DNA of 64,000 bases from NCBI GenBank assembly GCA_016081115.2, contig JABTTQ020000653.1, positions 1 through 64,000 on the forward strand. Reading direction: 5' to 3'. A program made the translations under genes and the position numbers. Of the stretch, positions 52,511 to 63,578 are shown piece after piece. Each line of letters opens with the position of its first letter. Position 1 is the first letter of the stretch. Source of the DNA: Rehmannia glutinosa (Eukaryota; Streptophyta; Magnoliopsida; Lamiales; Orobanchaceae). The notes under the pieces were generated by a model. The model was not told where the DNA came from. It did not search any database and saw nothing but the letters and a program-made list of their open reading frames with translations.

Positions 52511-53650
52511 TTAAGTGTTAGGTACCCATACTTGCCTGGGTCCTGAGGGGTTAGTATTATAAGATGATCCAACCAGCCTATAGCCAAATGATTTGACTCT
52601 AAGAGGTTGCCACCTATCAGTGCCATAATCATAATCAACTTTAGCAAATTGCTTGGGAGTTCTAGGTTCATACAATTGTTTTTTTTGTTTGTATGCCTGT
52701 GTATGTGTTTTAGCAATTGCCTTCTTTGGGTAGTTGTGATATCTCTGAGTGTAGTGCCTAGGTGCATATGTGTGCTGATGAAAGCTCATGTGTCTCTGGA
52801 ATGGCCTTTGCTGAGTTCTAGGCCTTTGCCATTTGGGCTTATATTCCACAGGTTTTTGCTGATAGTTCACATTATTCCAATCAGCTTGGCTTGGGTACTT
52901 TCTACCATTCCCTTCATATGTGTTTCTTTTATAGAACTTCTGGGGTTTTTGGTAGCTCTGTTTCTTCTTTACAGAGTATTTCTGTTTGGAGTTTTTGAGG
53001 AACTCGGTGGATTTCTTCTCGCCTATCCTCTCAAAGACTCTCAATCGGTGTTTTCCTTTTCCTTTATAGCCAATGCCAGCTTGCTTGTGATTGTGCTTTG
53101 GGATAAATGTGTGTGCATCATTTGGAGTTTTGGATTTTAGAGATATTTCATTGCTTGAAGATCCTTTTTCCAAAATCACTTCTGGAGCTTGACATAGCAC
53201 AGAGAAATTAAATCCTAAGCCTGTCTTGTCTCCACATTCTCTTTGGCTCATAATGAGATCATCCAATGATTTAGATGCCTTAGTGAATGAGGCAATCACA
53301 TTTTTGAGGTCATTCTCCCTCTTTTCTATAGCAGTTATCTCTGCTATTAGCTTAGCATTTTCAACCTTTAGACTTTCATTCTCATCATCTATTTGACTTA
53401 GGGTACTCAGCTCCTTAGTCAGCTGTGAGTTTTGGCATTTGAGTAGGCTGTTTTCCTCATTTAGTAGTGTGTGTGAGGATTTAATGTGTTCAAAATCTTT
53501 CATCATTTTGCCTAATGAATCATAAAGATCAGTGGGTGATGAAGTATGTGTATCACAGTCACTGTCACTAGACTCTGAGTGTGATGAGTTAGAGTGTACC
53601 TCATCTTCCTGGTCAGGTTGGTCTTGTTCTTTAGCCATTAGACAAATCAA
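52511..53650 (-). CDS. E3 gag-pol linker, 379 codons open
   Basis: Acidic Ser/Asp stretch (HSNSSHSESSDSDCDTH), coiled coil (KMMKDFEHIKSSHTLL, LKVENAKLIAEITAIEKRENDLK near residues 60-120), then Lys-rich and Tyr/Gln/Pro-rich sequence (PKQFAKVDYDYGTDRW near the end). The order is typical of Sirevirus Gag C-termini. The role is not established; it lies between nucleocapsid and protease. Confidence 0.75.
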   Translation of the reverse strand: MICLMAKEQDQPDQEDEVHSNSSHSESSDSDCDTHTSSPTDLYDSLGKMMKDFEHIKSSHTLLNEENSLLKCQNSQLTKELSTLSQIDDENESLKVENAKLIAEITAIEKRENDLKNVIASFTKASKSLDDLIMSQRECGDKTGLGFNFSVLCQAPEVILEKGSSSNEISLKSKTPNDAHTFIPKHNHKQAGIGYKGKGKHRLRVFERIGEKKSTEFLKNSKQKYSVKKKQSYQKPQKFYKRNTYEGNGRKYPSQADWNNVNYQQKPVEYKPKWQRPRTQQRPFQRHMSFHQHTYAPRHYTQRYHNYPKKAIAKTHTQAYKQKKQLYEPRTPKQFAKVDYDYGTDRWQPLRVKSFGYRLVGSSYNTNPSGPRQVWVPNT

Positions 53651-54839
53651 GGCTTCTTCTTCAGAGTCACTTGAGTAGTCAGCTTCACTACTCTCTGAAT
53701 CAGCTGTGTTTTTGACTTTGTTGTCTCAGATCTCTGCAGCCAACATTGCCTTTCTCTTTTCCTGTCTTCTTTCACTAAAGACTTTTCTTTCCTCTTCATT
53801 CCGTATTTGTTGACTACAGGATATGGGCAATCAATGGCATAGTGACCTGGTTGCCTGCAGTTCCAGCATAGATATTCACCTTTTTGATCGGTTCTTTCCA
53901 TCATTGGATTGTCAGTTCTTTGATATTCAACTTTTTGATGCTCTGCTCTCTTGGATGGTCTATCTTCCCTTGACTTGGAGGGTGCTGAGTGTCTTTTGGA
54001 GGATTCACCTTTGCTTCTTTTGTAGTTCTTATTGAAGAACTTATTAAATCTTTTAACCATCAGGGCTATTTCCTCTTGGTCAATGACTTCTTTGACCTCA
54101 GCTCTTTTGCCATCCTTAACAATTAGAGCAGCTGTTTTGGGCATAGCTGTCTCTTCCTGGTCTTTTCTTCTCAGCTCAAATTCGTAGGCTTTGAGATCTG
54201 AGAATAGCTCATGGTTGGATGTCTTGGATAGATCCATGGAATGTCTCAGTGCCATGACCTTCATTTCCCATTCAGCTGGGAGACTTTTTAGAATTTTCAT
54301 ACACATTTCCTTCTGTGTATATTCCTTTCCAAGTGCAGATAGTTCATTTGTAATTTCTGTGAACCGAGCATCCAGTTGGTCTAAGGTCTCTCCTGTGAGC
54401 ATTTTAAAATTCTCAAATTTCTGTACAACAACCGATAGTTTATTTTCCTTGATTTGCTCTGAGCCTTCACAAATTAATGTTAGCTTGTCCCAGATTTCTT
54501 TAGCCGTTTTGCATGATTTGATTTTGTTGAACATGACTTTGTCCAAAGTTTTGTAGAGAATGTCCTTGGCCACATTGTCCAAGTTATATCTTTTTCTGTC
54601 ATCATTTGTCCATTCAGCTCTTGGTTTTTCAACCATGATCGGTGCGGGAGCAACATCCTCTTCTCCTTCACCGCGGCTCTTCTTACGATTGTGTTCACTT
54701 TTAAGATCCTGGAGTGGCCCATCTTTCTATCACTATCCACATTTCATCGTAATGCCGATAGATGAGCCTGCATACGAATTTTCCAATCATCAAATTCTTC
54801 AATTGTAAACATAGGGATGCGTGTCAGATTTGCTTCCAT
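53647..54839 (-). pseudogene. gag: E3 gag
   Basis: The start ATG at 54,839 (MEANLTRIPMF) is about 110 bp from the PBS. After a frame change near 54,650-54,740 a 329-codon frame runs to 53,647 with FNKIKSCKTAKEIWDKL, ENFKMLTGETLDQL, MALRHSMDLSK, RFNKFFNKNYKRSKGE and a complete zinc knuckle CWNCRQPGHYAIDC (CX2CX4HX4C) near 53,845-53,885. The intact knuckle contrasts with E1 and E2. The end is a frame change after the knuckle. Confidence 0.87.
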
Positions 54840-54951
54840 AATAATAACTTTGCTGAATAAAAGAGTTTTGAAAGATTAAGTACTAAAACAAACTTTGAAA
54901 GATTTGGAGATCTAGTTCAGTAACCAGTGCGGAAGGCTCAATGAACCAACC

Positions 54952-54963
54952 GCTCTGATACCA
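54952..54963 (-). promoter_or_regulatory. E3 primer-binding site
   Basis: Minus-strand TGGTATCAGAGC, the exact iMet complement, two bases from the LTR edge. Confidence 0.95.
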
Positions 54964-54965
54964 CT

Positions 54966-56547
54966 TATTGGTCCCAAGGGGTATGAGTGTAAGGTTTAGA
55001 AGGGGGGTTGAATAAACCTTACCAACTTTTCGATTTAGTCCTTTTAAAAATGATCAGAGATAATACTTCACAATTGTGTCCTTGATGGACAGCTAAGTTA
55101 GTTAATCAGCAGAGTTAGGTACTCAACAGACTCGACTGAGCTGTGATAGAGTAACTTAGCTGTTTTGACTAAAGACTTAACTCGTCTGTGATTTGTTTTC
55201 AGCGGAAGACTTAACACCCTTGAATTTGGTTAAGTTTGTTTTGATACTTAGTTTTAGTGCTCAGTTGATTATCAATTGGATAGCAAATTTATCAGCAGAT
55301 ATAAAAATAAGATGCAAAAATTAAAGTGCTGAAATGTAAATGACACAATAAGTTTTATAGAGGTTCGAAGATGGGGTAATTCTTCTACTCCTCTCTTCTC
55401 CAGCTCCTGGAGGAATCCACTAATCGATCAATATACGAGTGGTTGTTGTGACCCGGATACAAGTCTTGATCACGCAGCCGACTTGATCCTTTGGGACTCA
55501 GTCTGGAGATGCCTTGGTCACACAGCTGGCTTCTCGTACGACTCGGCTTCTTCACAGGGCAGCAGCCTTGCTACTACAGCTCACTTGCTTAAGTTCCTTG
55601 GATTTGATCATGAAGCCCTCCAAATAGCTTAAGCTTGGTTCGACCTTGAACCTTTCTACAATCTCTCGTGGAATGTAGACCCCCTTGATTCTTCAAAAAC
55701 TTCTTCTTCAACTGATTGAAGTTATCTTTCCTTCACAGGTGAGTGTTGGATTGATTTCCTTCGTAATGTAGGCTTGAAGATTAATCTTGAATTACTTGAG
55801 AATATTTTAGGTTACAGCTCAAATGTTTTGCTTGAATGTTCGTGGTTCAGGTCGGTAACCTTCTCTCAGAGTGATTCCTCAGCTTTTTATAGTGATCTTT
55901 CAAAAATTTGCCCGTTGAAGATATAGGCTTATTTTTGAAAGTCACTTGTGGTCGTTGGCTTGTCTTGTTGCAGTCCTTGGAATTTCAACTTCCTTGTATG
56001 AATGTTTTTTCAGCTTTTCAGAGTTCTGACACGAGTGCAGTGCTTCCCATTGGTTTATTCCTCTTGCACGCTTCTGGGACTGAGCACTTCGAGGAATGCA
56101 GTATGGAGGTATTACTTGTTTAAGTAATTCTCTTGATTTCTGTGCAACGGATCTCTTTCAGTTGTCTTGACTTGACTGCATTTTCTTAACATCCCTAGGT
56201 GACTTCGAGTCAGCTTCCAATCATTGGATGACTCTTCTGTCACTTCAACATTGAGACTTGGCTATCTTGAGTTGACTTGACTGATACTTCATCCATCCAA
56301 CCAGCATCTCATCTGTTGCACCTTGATCGAGTTCCTGTCTTCTCTTCTCTGCCATACTCAGCTGCCTTGCAGCGAAGTCTTCCTTCTAGTCTCCAGTTGT
56401 CTTCTCGCAAATTTAGGCATAGCTGACTTAACTCAGCTCGACCAGCCCTATCTATTACAATGCAGTTTACAACAAAAATGGGGTGCTCACTTCCTATTCT
56501 AAGTTTTACATGGCATTCATCAAAATCAACAAAATAATTTCCCAACA
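54966..56547 (-). repeat. E3 5' LTR
   Basis: 1,582 bp. Its inner edge reads TATTGGTCCC where other copies have TGTTGG, a mutation of the terminal dinucleotide. Outer edge TTTCCCAACA. TATA box at 55,883-55,892. Confidence 0.93.
55883..55892 (-). promoter_or_regulatory. Sirevirus LTR TATA box (E3)
   Basis: Minus-strand CTATAAAAAG, homologous to the E1 site at 30,021. Confidence 0.65.
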
Positions 56548-56552
56548 CATAG
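56548..56552. repeat. Target-site duplication of E3, right
   Basis: CATAG, identical to 47,112-47,116. Confidence 0.92.
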
Positions 56553-57447
56553 TCATCTTGTTCAGCACTCTATAGGCTTTACTCTCAGCTGAGTATCCCA
56601 AAAAGATACCTTCATCAGCTTTAGCATCAAAAGCCTTCAAATTGTCTTTGCCATTGTTATGGATGAAGTATTTACATCCAAATATCTTGAAGTATCCAAC
56701 ATTTGGCTTTCTCCCTGTCCAAATCTCATAAGGAGTCTTGGTTAATTGGTTGTTAATCATGCATATATTCTGAGTATAGCATGTTGTATTTATGGCTTCA
56801 GCCCAAAATCTCTTAGGCAATCCAACTTCAGCTAACATGGTCCTTGCAGCTTCCTTGAGAGTTTTGTTCCTTCTTTCAGCTACTCCATTCTGATGTGGAG
56901 TTCTTGCAGCTGATAACTCATGAGCAATACCATTTTCAACACAATACTGAGTGATTATGCCATTGAGAAACTCAGTTCCCCTGTCAGATCTTATCTTTAT
57001 AATGGTTTGACTCTTCTCATTTTGAACTCTTCTCATCAGTTGAGGTAACTTTTGCAGTGTTTCCTTCTTTTTACATATGAAAATTGTCCATGTATATCTT
57101 GAATAATCATCCACCACCACTAAGGTGTATTCCTTTCCACTGATGCTAGCTGGCTCCACTGGACCTAATAAATCCATATGCAAAAATGTAATATCCTTGT
57201 TGAAGAAGGACTTGGCTTATCCTCGAATGATGATTTGATTTGCTTTCCCATCTGGCATGCATCACATATACTTTCTTTCTTATAAACTAAGTCTGGCAAT
57301 CCTTCTACAAGATGACTCCTTGAAAGCTTGTTGAGTTTCTTGTAATTCAGATGACTTAGCTTCTTATGTCACAACCAACTTGATTCGGCTGTGCTCTTTG
57401 CTAGCAGACACGTGCTTGGTGTAGTAGTAGACCAATCTACCACATAC
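56553..57447 (-). pseudogene. E2 integrase core and preintegrase, right of E3
   Basis: An open segment at 56,506-57,183, partly running into the E3 LTR. It has the first catalytic Asp in HMDLLGP, the second in RSDRGTEFLNG and the Glu in TPHQNGVAERRN, then EAARTMLAEVGLPKRFW and TPYEIWTGRKPNV. The DDE triad is intact. The zinc-finger part (57,190-57,440) has frame breaks. It is cut on the right by E4 at 57,447. Confidence 0.88.
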
Positions 57448-57945
57448 TGTAGTGGTTTCTAAGAATTTCTGTAATATTTTACTGTATAATTTTAATTATG
57501 TAATTAAATCACTCTAACTTGAATGATAAGAACAAAAATGGTGGAATATGATAGAGAGATGAGAGAGAAAAGATAGAATAATTTGTGTAACTAATTTCTG
57601 ATATCCTCCTGCATGCTTTTCCACTTACTTACTGGTTTTCTTTGGGACCACTTCCCTTACAGAAATCAAATGTAAATTAATCTAAAAATTACATAATAAT
57701 GACCTATTGGGCCAAGACCCATAATATATAAAATATTGGTCATTAATTCCAAACTCAAAAACCAAATGACCCCCAGCGGCCCAAAAGTACTTCAACGGCC
57801 CATATCCTCAAAAACTCATACATAGCCCATTTTCCCTTCTTCAGATACAGTCTCAGTCTTCTCGTCCACCATCCCCAACTCCTTTCCTTCCAAAACTCTA
57901 CTTCTTGTTCCTTTTTCTTCATCCTTGCTCAAATAGTTCATGACA
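57448..57945 (-). repeat. E4 3' LTR
   Basis: 498 bp; the element-sense start is TGTCATGAAC and the end CCACTACA. The PPT is at 57,946-57,957 on its right. Confidence 0.92.
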
Positions 57946-57957
57946 ATACCCCCTCTT
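57946..57957 (-). promoter_or_regulatory. E4 poly-purine tract
   Basis: Minus-strand AAAGAGGGGGTAT beside the LTR start. It overlaps the end of the integrase-chromodomain frame, which stops inside the LTR. Confidence 0.85.
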
Positions 57958-59040
57958 TGAGCAGATCCTGTCCATAAGGATCAAAGTGAGGAAATTTCTT
58001 TCGAATAAATTTGAGATCTTCCCAAGTAGAAAGATCTGAGCTTGAATTCATCCACTAAATCAAAAGTTGTTGTACCTCTTCTCCTCTCCTGTGAATCGAA
58101 CAATTACCCAATACGGCCAAAGGATGGATCTTCAAGTTCCCGTCGCTGTCTGTCAGAGGCAAATCTGGTGATGGAGTGGTTGTAGGACTGAGCCGTTTCT
58201 TCAGCAAAGATACATGGAACACCGGTGGATGCGTGACTCTTCAGGAAGTTCCAATCGGTAAGCCACTTTCCCTATCTTTTCTAATACAGTAAAAGGTCCA
58301 AAATACTTCGATGATAGCTTCAGATTCTTCCTAAGATGGACTGAGTTCTATCGGAAAGGTTGGAGCTTGAGAAAAACCTGATCCCCTACCTCAAAAACCC
58401 TTTCACTCCTGTGTTTGTCTGCATAAGTCTTCATTCGATTCTGAGCTTGCTTGAGATTATCCCTTACAAAGCTCACCCATTTCTGCCTCTGTAGATGTAT
58501 TTCCTTGGCCTCAGTATTAGGAGAATCCAAATATGGATCTACTGAGAATAAGAGTGGGGAGTAGCCATATAACGCCTGGAAAGGTGTAACCTTGAGACTA
58601 GTGTGGTAATTGGTGTTATACCAATACTCAGCTAGCGAGAGCCATTTTAACCAGTTCTTAGGGTTATTATAAACCATACAGCGGAGGTAATTCTCTAGGA
58701 ACTGGTTAATTCTTTCTATTTGGCCATCAGACTGTGGGTGATAAGCAGAAGTCATGTCTAGACTGACCCCCCTATGCTTGAACAACTCCTTCCAAAAGTT
58801 GCTGGTAAACACCTTATCTCTATCAGTGACAATACTAACTGGTTGTCCATGTAGTTTGTAGACTGTGTCTAGGAAACATTAGCAACAGTAGGAGCAGTGA
58901 AAGGATGTGATAATGCTACAAAATGAGCATATTTTGTAAATCTGTCAACCACCACCAAAATGACATTTTTACCCCCAAAATTAGGTAACCCCTCAATAAA
59001 ATCCATGGAGATGTGTGTCCAGGCTTGCTCTAGTATAGTT
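57946..59040 (-). pseudogene. E4 integrase core and chromodomain
   Basis: Integrase core: MDFIEGLPNFGGKN near 58,985-59,015, a decayed middle (58,850-58,960), then an open segment 58,348-58,812 with HPQSDGQIERINQFLENYLRC and LAEYWYNTNYHTSLKVTPFQALYGYSP. After this GDQVFLKLQPFR and a HPVFHVSLLKK-like region lead to the chromodomain near 57,960-58,090: QLLI, a stop in place of Gln, WMNSSSDLSTWEDL and IRKKFPHF. The chromodomain targets integration to marked chromatin in this group. One TAG lies inside the chromodomain. Confidence 0.85.
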
Positions 59041-59045
59041 AAAGG

Positions 59046-59258
59046 CTATAGAAGTCCAGGGTAAGCTGAGTTTTCTGATTTGTTCATCTCGCAAGTATCA
59101 CAATGCTTCACTAACTCACTCACATCAGATTTTAACTGAGGCCAGGAGAAAACACTCTTAACCCTCATATAAGTGCCATTGATCCCTGAATGGCCCCCAT
59201 AGGCTGAATGATGCATGTTAGAAAGCATAAGTTTTCTGAGTTCTTCATTGCCACCCAC
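59046..59258 (-). pseudogene. E4 integrase zinc finger (HHCC)
   Basis: LMLSNMHHSAYGGHSGINGTY, FSWPQLKSDV and HCDTCEMNK. The H-H and C-C pairs are intact in a 70-codon open segment. Confidence 0.87.
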
Positions 59259-59288
59259 TGCTACCCTACCCTTGTATCTGATTAGACC

Positions 59289-59849
59289 CTATGTTACCAA
59301 AAAATCAGGATATGATGTGGGATCCACAGTGTTTGCTGCCAAAATCATGGTAAAGAAAGGATCATGTGCATAACTTTGAATCACCTGTTGAACCCAGTTA
59401 GGTGAGACTGTAGTAAATGCATTACAAACCTCATCATCTGACCCCCTCCTAGAAAGAGCATCTGCAGCCCTGTTCTCCTTCCCTTTCTTGTAATGAATCT
59501 CATAATTCAATCCCAATAACTTAGTAATCCACTTCTGATGCATTGGTGTCATAATCTTCTGGTCCAATAGATGTTTAAGGGCTTGCTAATCAGTGTTAAT
59601 GATAAATTTGCTTCCCTGCAAGTAGTGCCTCCACTTTTGTATGGCTAGTAGAACAGCCAAAAATCCCCTCTCATAGATTGAGAGAGCTTGGTTTCTGGGA
59701 CAAAGCATCTTGCTTAAGTAAGCAATACGCCTTCTTTCTTGCATAAGAACAACCTCTATACCAGTGCCACTAGCATCAGTTTCCAAGACAAAAGGCTTGG
59801 AAAAGTCAGGCAGTGCTATACCTGGAGCACTAATCATAGCCTCTTTCAA
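59289..59849 (-). pseudogene. E4 RNase H
   Basis: KPFVLETDASGTGIEVVLMQ (59,750-59,790) with the first catalytic Asp, YLSKMLCPRNQALSIYERGFLAVLLAIQKWRHYL (in parts) with the Glu, then after a stop near 59,585 HQKWITKLLGLNYEI and YKKGKENRAADALSRR. One stop interrupts it. Confidence 0.87.
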
Positions 59850-59982
59850 ATTCTTGAAAGCCTGTTCAGCATCATTATTCCACTGGAACTTATCTTTCCT
59901 GATCAGTTAGTGATTTACTAATCACCCCATATCCCTTCACAAATTTTCTGTAGTACCCTGTTAAACCCAGAAATCCCCTCAA

Positions 59983-61260
59983 CTATTTAATGGTGGTAGG
60001 GTGTGGCCATTGAACCATGCTTAATATTTTCTGTGGGTCAGTGGAAACCCCCTTGTGGGAAATGACATGCCCCAGATACTCAATCTCTTTCAACCCAAAC
60101 TGACACTTGCTTCTTTTAGCATACAACTGATTTTCTCTTAATAGCAAAAGGAATGTCTCCAAGTGAACCAAATGTTCCTCCCAAGTCCTGCTATAAACCA
60201 ATATGTCATCAAAAAATAAAAGAACAAACTTCCTCAAATGTGCTCTAAAAACCTGGTTCATAAGTGACTGGAAGGTGGCAGGAGCATTGCACAACCCAAA
60301 TGGCATAACCAAGAATTCATAATGTCCATTATAGGTGTTGAAAGCAGTCAAAAATCTATGGTCAGGTGCCATCAATATTTGAAAATACCCTGACCTTAGG
60401 CCCATCTTTGAAAAGTAATTAGCCCCAAATAATTCATCTAGGAGCTCATCAATGACTGGTATAGGATAGTCATGTTTTATGGTTAGTTCATTTAAGTATC
60501 TGTAATCTACACACAACCTCCAAGTTGAGTCTTTCTTCTTCACTAAGATCACTGGTGAAGCAAAGGGGCTTCTGCTGGGTTGAATGATGCCTGAATCCAG
60601 CATTTCCTGCACAATTATTTCTATTTCATCTTTATGGCTGTAAGGGTGTTGATGTTTGGGAATGCTCCCAGGTTTTAACACAATCTGATGTTCTACTCCC
60701 CTGCTAGGAGGTAGACCTTTGGGCTCTTCAAATACATCCTGAAACCTCCCTAACAACCCTTGTAGTGAAGGGTTGTCCCCTTGACACTCAGAATCCAAAG
60801 CAAGTAGAAAAAGTTCCTCAATCTGTGCATTGTAGTCAGTGTGTATCATTTTATATAGGGTTGGTCCTGAAATAAACATACATTCAACCATAGAAGTCAA
60901 TGCTCGAATCTTTATTTTCTTTCCCTTTACAGTGACTGTGAAAGTCATGCTCTCATAGTCAAGCTCAATGGGTGTGCAAGATTTCAGCCAATCTCTACCC
61001 AAAATTAGATCACATCCCTCATTTTGTAATACCCTCAATGGGTAGGTAAAAGTATGCCCTTGGATGTCCCCCTTGAAACCTTTAGCTCTGTAAGAACTGA
61101 TCATCCTTTGCCCATTAGATACCTTCACCAATAGAGGTTTGACAACCTCTAGCTGACATCCCAACTCCCTTGCAGTTGATTCTTGTATAAAACTCAAAGT
61201 GCTACCTGAATCAATTAAAATATGTAGCTTATGTCCATCACATTCCCCAAAGAGCCTCAT
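59983..61260 (-). CDS. pol: E4 protease-reverse transcriptase, 425 codons open
   Basis: The longest open frame of the window. The protease has LIDSGSTLSFI (DSG active site, residues about 15-25) and CDLILGRDWL (about 110). RT begins near residue 190 (GLPPSRGVEHQIVLKPGS), with PFASPVILVKKKDSTWRLCVDYRYLN (in parts), FSKMGLRSGYFQI (usual SKIDLRSGYHQI: Asp is Gly), PFGLCNAPATFQSLMN and the catalytic FFDDILVYSRTWEEHL. The frame runs to the start of the RNase H connection. The loss of the first catalytic Asp (KMGL for KIDL) suggests that it is inactive. Confidence 0.92.
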   Translation of the reverse strand: MRLFGECDGHKLHILIDSGSTLSFIQESTARELGCQLEVVKPLLVKVSNGQRMISSYRAKGFKGDIQGHTFTYPLRVLQNEGCDLILGRDWLKSCTPIELDYESMTFTVTVKGKKIKIRALTSMVECMFISGPTLYKMIHTDYNAQIEELFLLALDSECQGDNPSLQGLLGRFQDVFEEPKGLPPSRGVEHQIVLKPGSIPKHQHPYSHKDEIEIIVQEMLDSGIIQPSRSPFASPVILVKKKDSTWRLCVDYRYLNELTIKHDYPIPVIDELLDELFGANYFSKMGLRSGYFQILMAPDHRFLTAFNTYNGHYEFLVMPFGLCNAPATFQSLMNQVFRAHLRKFVLLFFDDILVYSRTWEEHLVHLETFLLLLRENQLYAKRSKCQFGLKEIEYLGHVISHKGVSTDPQKILSMVQWPHPTTIK

Positions 61261-61845
61261 AGTGGTGATTCCATCCTCCCCGTAATAGCATTTAAGGACA
61301 TCTGCACCTCTTCCATAGGTCTATAGTTAGTAGCTTCCATGGGGTCTGCTTCTGTGCAGCCTTGTAAATAAGATAACTCCTCATCTTCAGTCATGATCAT
61401 GTAGGTGACCCTATTTTTGCATCTGTGCCCAAAAGTGAATGCCTCATCACAATTATAGCATAACCCTTTTTCTCTTCTTCCAGCCATCTCAGTAGACTGA
61501 TAACAGTTTAAGGGGTGGTTTGGATGAATTGGGGTATTGTGGCTTAGTAGGTGGGGTCTGAGAGGTGGGCTCAATCCTCCTGGGGTGGTTGTAAGTGACT
61601 GGGGACATCCTAGCATGACCCTTAACCTTTTTTGTGATGGCTTCCATAGTACACAACTGTTTCCTCCCCAATTCAATGGTCTATTGGAGGGTAGTGGGTT
61701 CAAACATATTAATAAATGCCTGGGATTCTTCACTCAGCCCACTAATAAAACTAGCTACGAAGTACTCTTCAGTGTAATTCCCTTTATTTAACATCAACAT
61801 ACAAGCCTGCAATTCTTCAAACTTTTCAACATACTCTGCATAAGT
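61257..61845 (-). pseudogene. E4 gag, N-terminally truncated
   Basis: Begins abruptly at the LTR stub with AEYVEKFEELQACMLMLNKG, then EEYFVASFISGLSEESQAFINMF, a stop, LGRKQL, and a zinc motif GLCYNCDEAFTFGHRCK near 61,425-61,475. The capsid N-terminus, PBS and most of the 5' LTR are absent. Confidence 0.85.
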
Positions 61846-61917
61846 CCCAACTCCTTTCCTTCCAAAACTCTACTTCATGTTCCTTTTTCTTCATCCTTGC
61901 TCAACGAGTTCATGACA
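61845..61917 (-). repeat. E4 5' LTR stub
   Basis: 73 bp matching the end of the 3' LTR from TCCCAACTCC on (57,872-57,945), ending TTCATGACA. The other 425 bp are missing. Confidence 0.9.
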
Positions 61918-62280
61918 CATATATACTCTTTTGTCTTGACCCGTGCAGCACTATTTCATTGGATTCAGCATATTTGATTTGACATATTCCCATGTTGAAT
62001 CCTACATTATAGCCCTTGTCACAGAGTTGGCTGATACTTAACATGTTGAAGTTGAGGCCTTCAACATACGCAACATCTGTGAATTCCAATCCATTTTTCT
62101 TGATGGATCATGTGCCTTTGATCTCCCCTGGAGCTTCATTACCTCCAAATAGGACTTTTGCACCTCTAATCTCCTTGAATCTTGACAGATTTTTCTTGTT
62201 TCCTGTCGTATGTCTGGAACAGCCACTATCCATGTACCAGGTTCCTTGACACTCAGCTGTTCCTTGAACCTATAATCAAG
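61918..62280 (-). pseudogene. E2 protease and preintegrase start
   Basis: Continuation of E2 to the right of E4. Active site WYMDSGCSRHTTG intact near 62,220-62,245; KVLFGGN, EFTDVAYVEGL and MLSISQLCDKGYNVG follow. The end is joined to E4 at 61,918. One stop replaces a Gly in the KGTxSIKK stretch near 62,110. Confidence 0.85.
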
Positions 62281-63573
62281 GAAATCAGTTTTTAGGTACC
62301 CATACTTGTCTGGGTCCTGGGGGTTAGTGCTCTAAGATGTTCCTACCAACCTATAGCCAGATGACCTGACTCTACGAGGTTGCCATCTATCAGTGCCATA
62401 ATCATAGTGCACATTAGCAAATTGCTTGGGGTTTTTAGGATCATACAACTGTCTCTTTTGTTTGTGTGCCTGTGTGTTTGTTTTAGCAATTGCTTTCTTG
62501 GGATAGTTGTGGTATTTTTGAGTGTAATGCTTGGGTGCATATGTGCACTGATAATAGCTCTTTTTACCTTTGGAATGACCTTTGATGAGGTTTAGGTCTT
62601 TTCCATTTTGGCTTGTATTCCATAGGTCTTTGCTAATGTTTCACATTATTCCAATCAGCTTGGTTTGGATAGTTTCTACCATTCACATCATATGTATTTT
62701 TTTGATGAAATTTTTGGGGTTTTTGGTAGTTCTGTTTGTCCTTTACAAAGTACTTCTGTTAGAGTCTATTTGAGGACTGTCAATTTCTTCTTTGTCATTT
62801 CAAAGATACTCAATCGGCTTTCTTCCTTTCTCTTTGTAACCAAGGCCAGTATGACTTTGATTTTGCTTTAGAGTGAATGTGGGTGCAACATTTGGTGTTT
62901 TGGGGTTTTGGAATGCATCATTACTTGAAAATCCCTTTTCCGAAATCACTCTTGGAGTTTGACTATGCACAAAGGAGTTGAAACATATGCCTGTCTTGTC
63001 TCTAAATTCCTTTTGACTCATAATAAGTTCATCCAATGATTTGGATGCTTTTGTAAATGAGGCAATCACATTTTTAAGATCTTTTTCCCTATTTTCTGTA
63101 GCAGCTAACTCTGCTATGATATTAGTATTCTCAGCCTTCAGCTTAGTGTTCTCATCAGCTATGTGACTCAGAGTACTCAACTCTTTTGTCAGCTGTGAGT
63201 TTTGGTTTTTAAGCTGGTTATTCTCCTCTTTTAAAAGTGTGTGTGAAGATTTGATGTGTTCAAAATATTTCATCATTTTTCCTAATGAATTATAAAGGTA
63301 TGTGGGTGATAAAGTGTGTGTATCACAGTTACTATAACTTGAATAAGAATGAGATGAGTTAGAGTGTAACTCATCTTCTTGATCTTGTTCTTTGGCTATG
63401 AGGCAGATCATAGCCTCTTCCTCAGAACCAATTGAGTAGTCTGCTTCACTACTATCTGAGTCTGCTGCCTCTTTGCACTTGGCTGGCTCAGCAGTCTCAG
63501 CAGCCAACATGGCTTTCTTCTTTTTATGTCTTCTTTCCCTGAAGACTCTTCTTTCTTCTTCATTTCTATACAT
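62281..63573 (-). pseudogene. E2 gag-protease linker
   Basis: The main open segment is 62,800-63,573 (257 codons): YRNEEERRVFRERRHKKKK, an acidic Ser/Asp region, a coiled coil (LKEENNQLKNQNSQL, LKAENTNIIAEL), then Lys-rich sequence. Left of 62,800 the Tyr/His-rich end is frameshifted. It matches E3 52,511-53,650. Confidence 0.82.
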
Positions 63574-63578
63574 GTTGA

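Larger units (their letters stand above)
47117..56547 (-). mobile_element. E3: Sirevirus nested in the integrase of E2
   Basis: 9,431 bp with TSD CATAG. 5' LTR at 54,966-56,547. Minus-strand gag, linker, protease, integrase, RT and RNase H follow. The 3' ORF is cut at 48,355, and the 3' end is an inverted LTR pair instead of ORF plus PPT plus LTR, so the element cannot complete reverse transcription. Confidence 0.93.
57448..61917 (-). mobile_element. E4: chromovirus-like Ty3/gypsy nested in E2, 5' end deleted
   Basis: A 4,470-bp element. 3' LTR 57,448-57,945 (TGTAGTGG...CATGACA). A 73-bp stub of the 5' LTR is at 61,845-61,917, fused directly to gag. Flanks CATAC and CATAT are a TSD with one mismatch. 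Minus-strand order: gag, protease, RT, RNase H, integrase, chromodomain. This order with the C-terminal chromodomain identifies a chromovirus; motif wording resembles the Reina group. Confidence 0.9.

Noticed and set aside
52607..53140. A 177-codon hydrophobic plus-strand open frame that looks like a membrane protein
   Set aside because: It is antisense to the His/Tyr/Lys-rich gag linker of E3; complementary codons of such sequence give Val/Leu/Phe/Ser runs. Similar shadows occur in E1 and E2.
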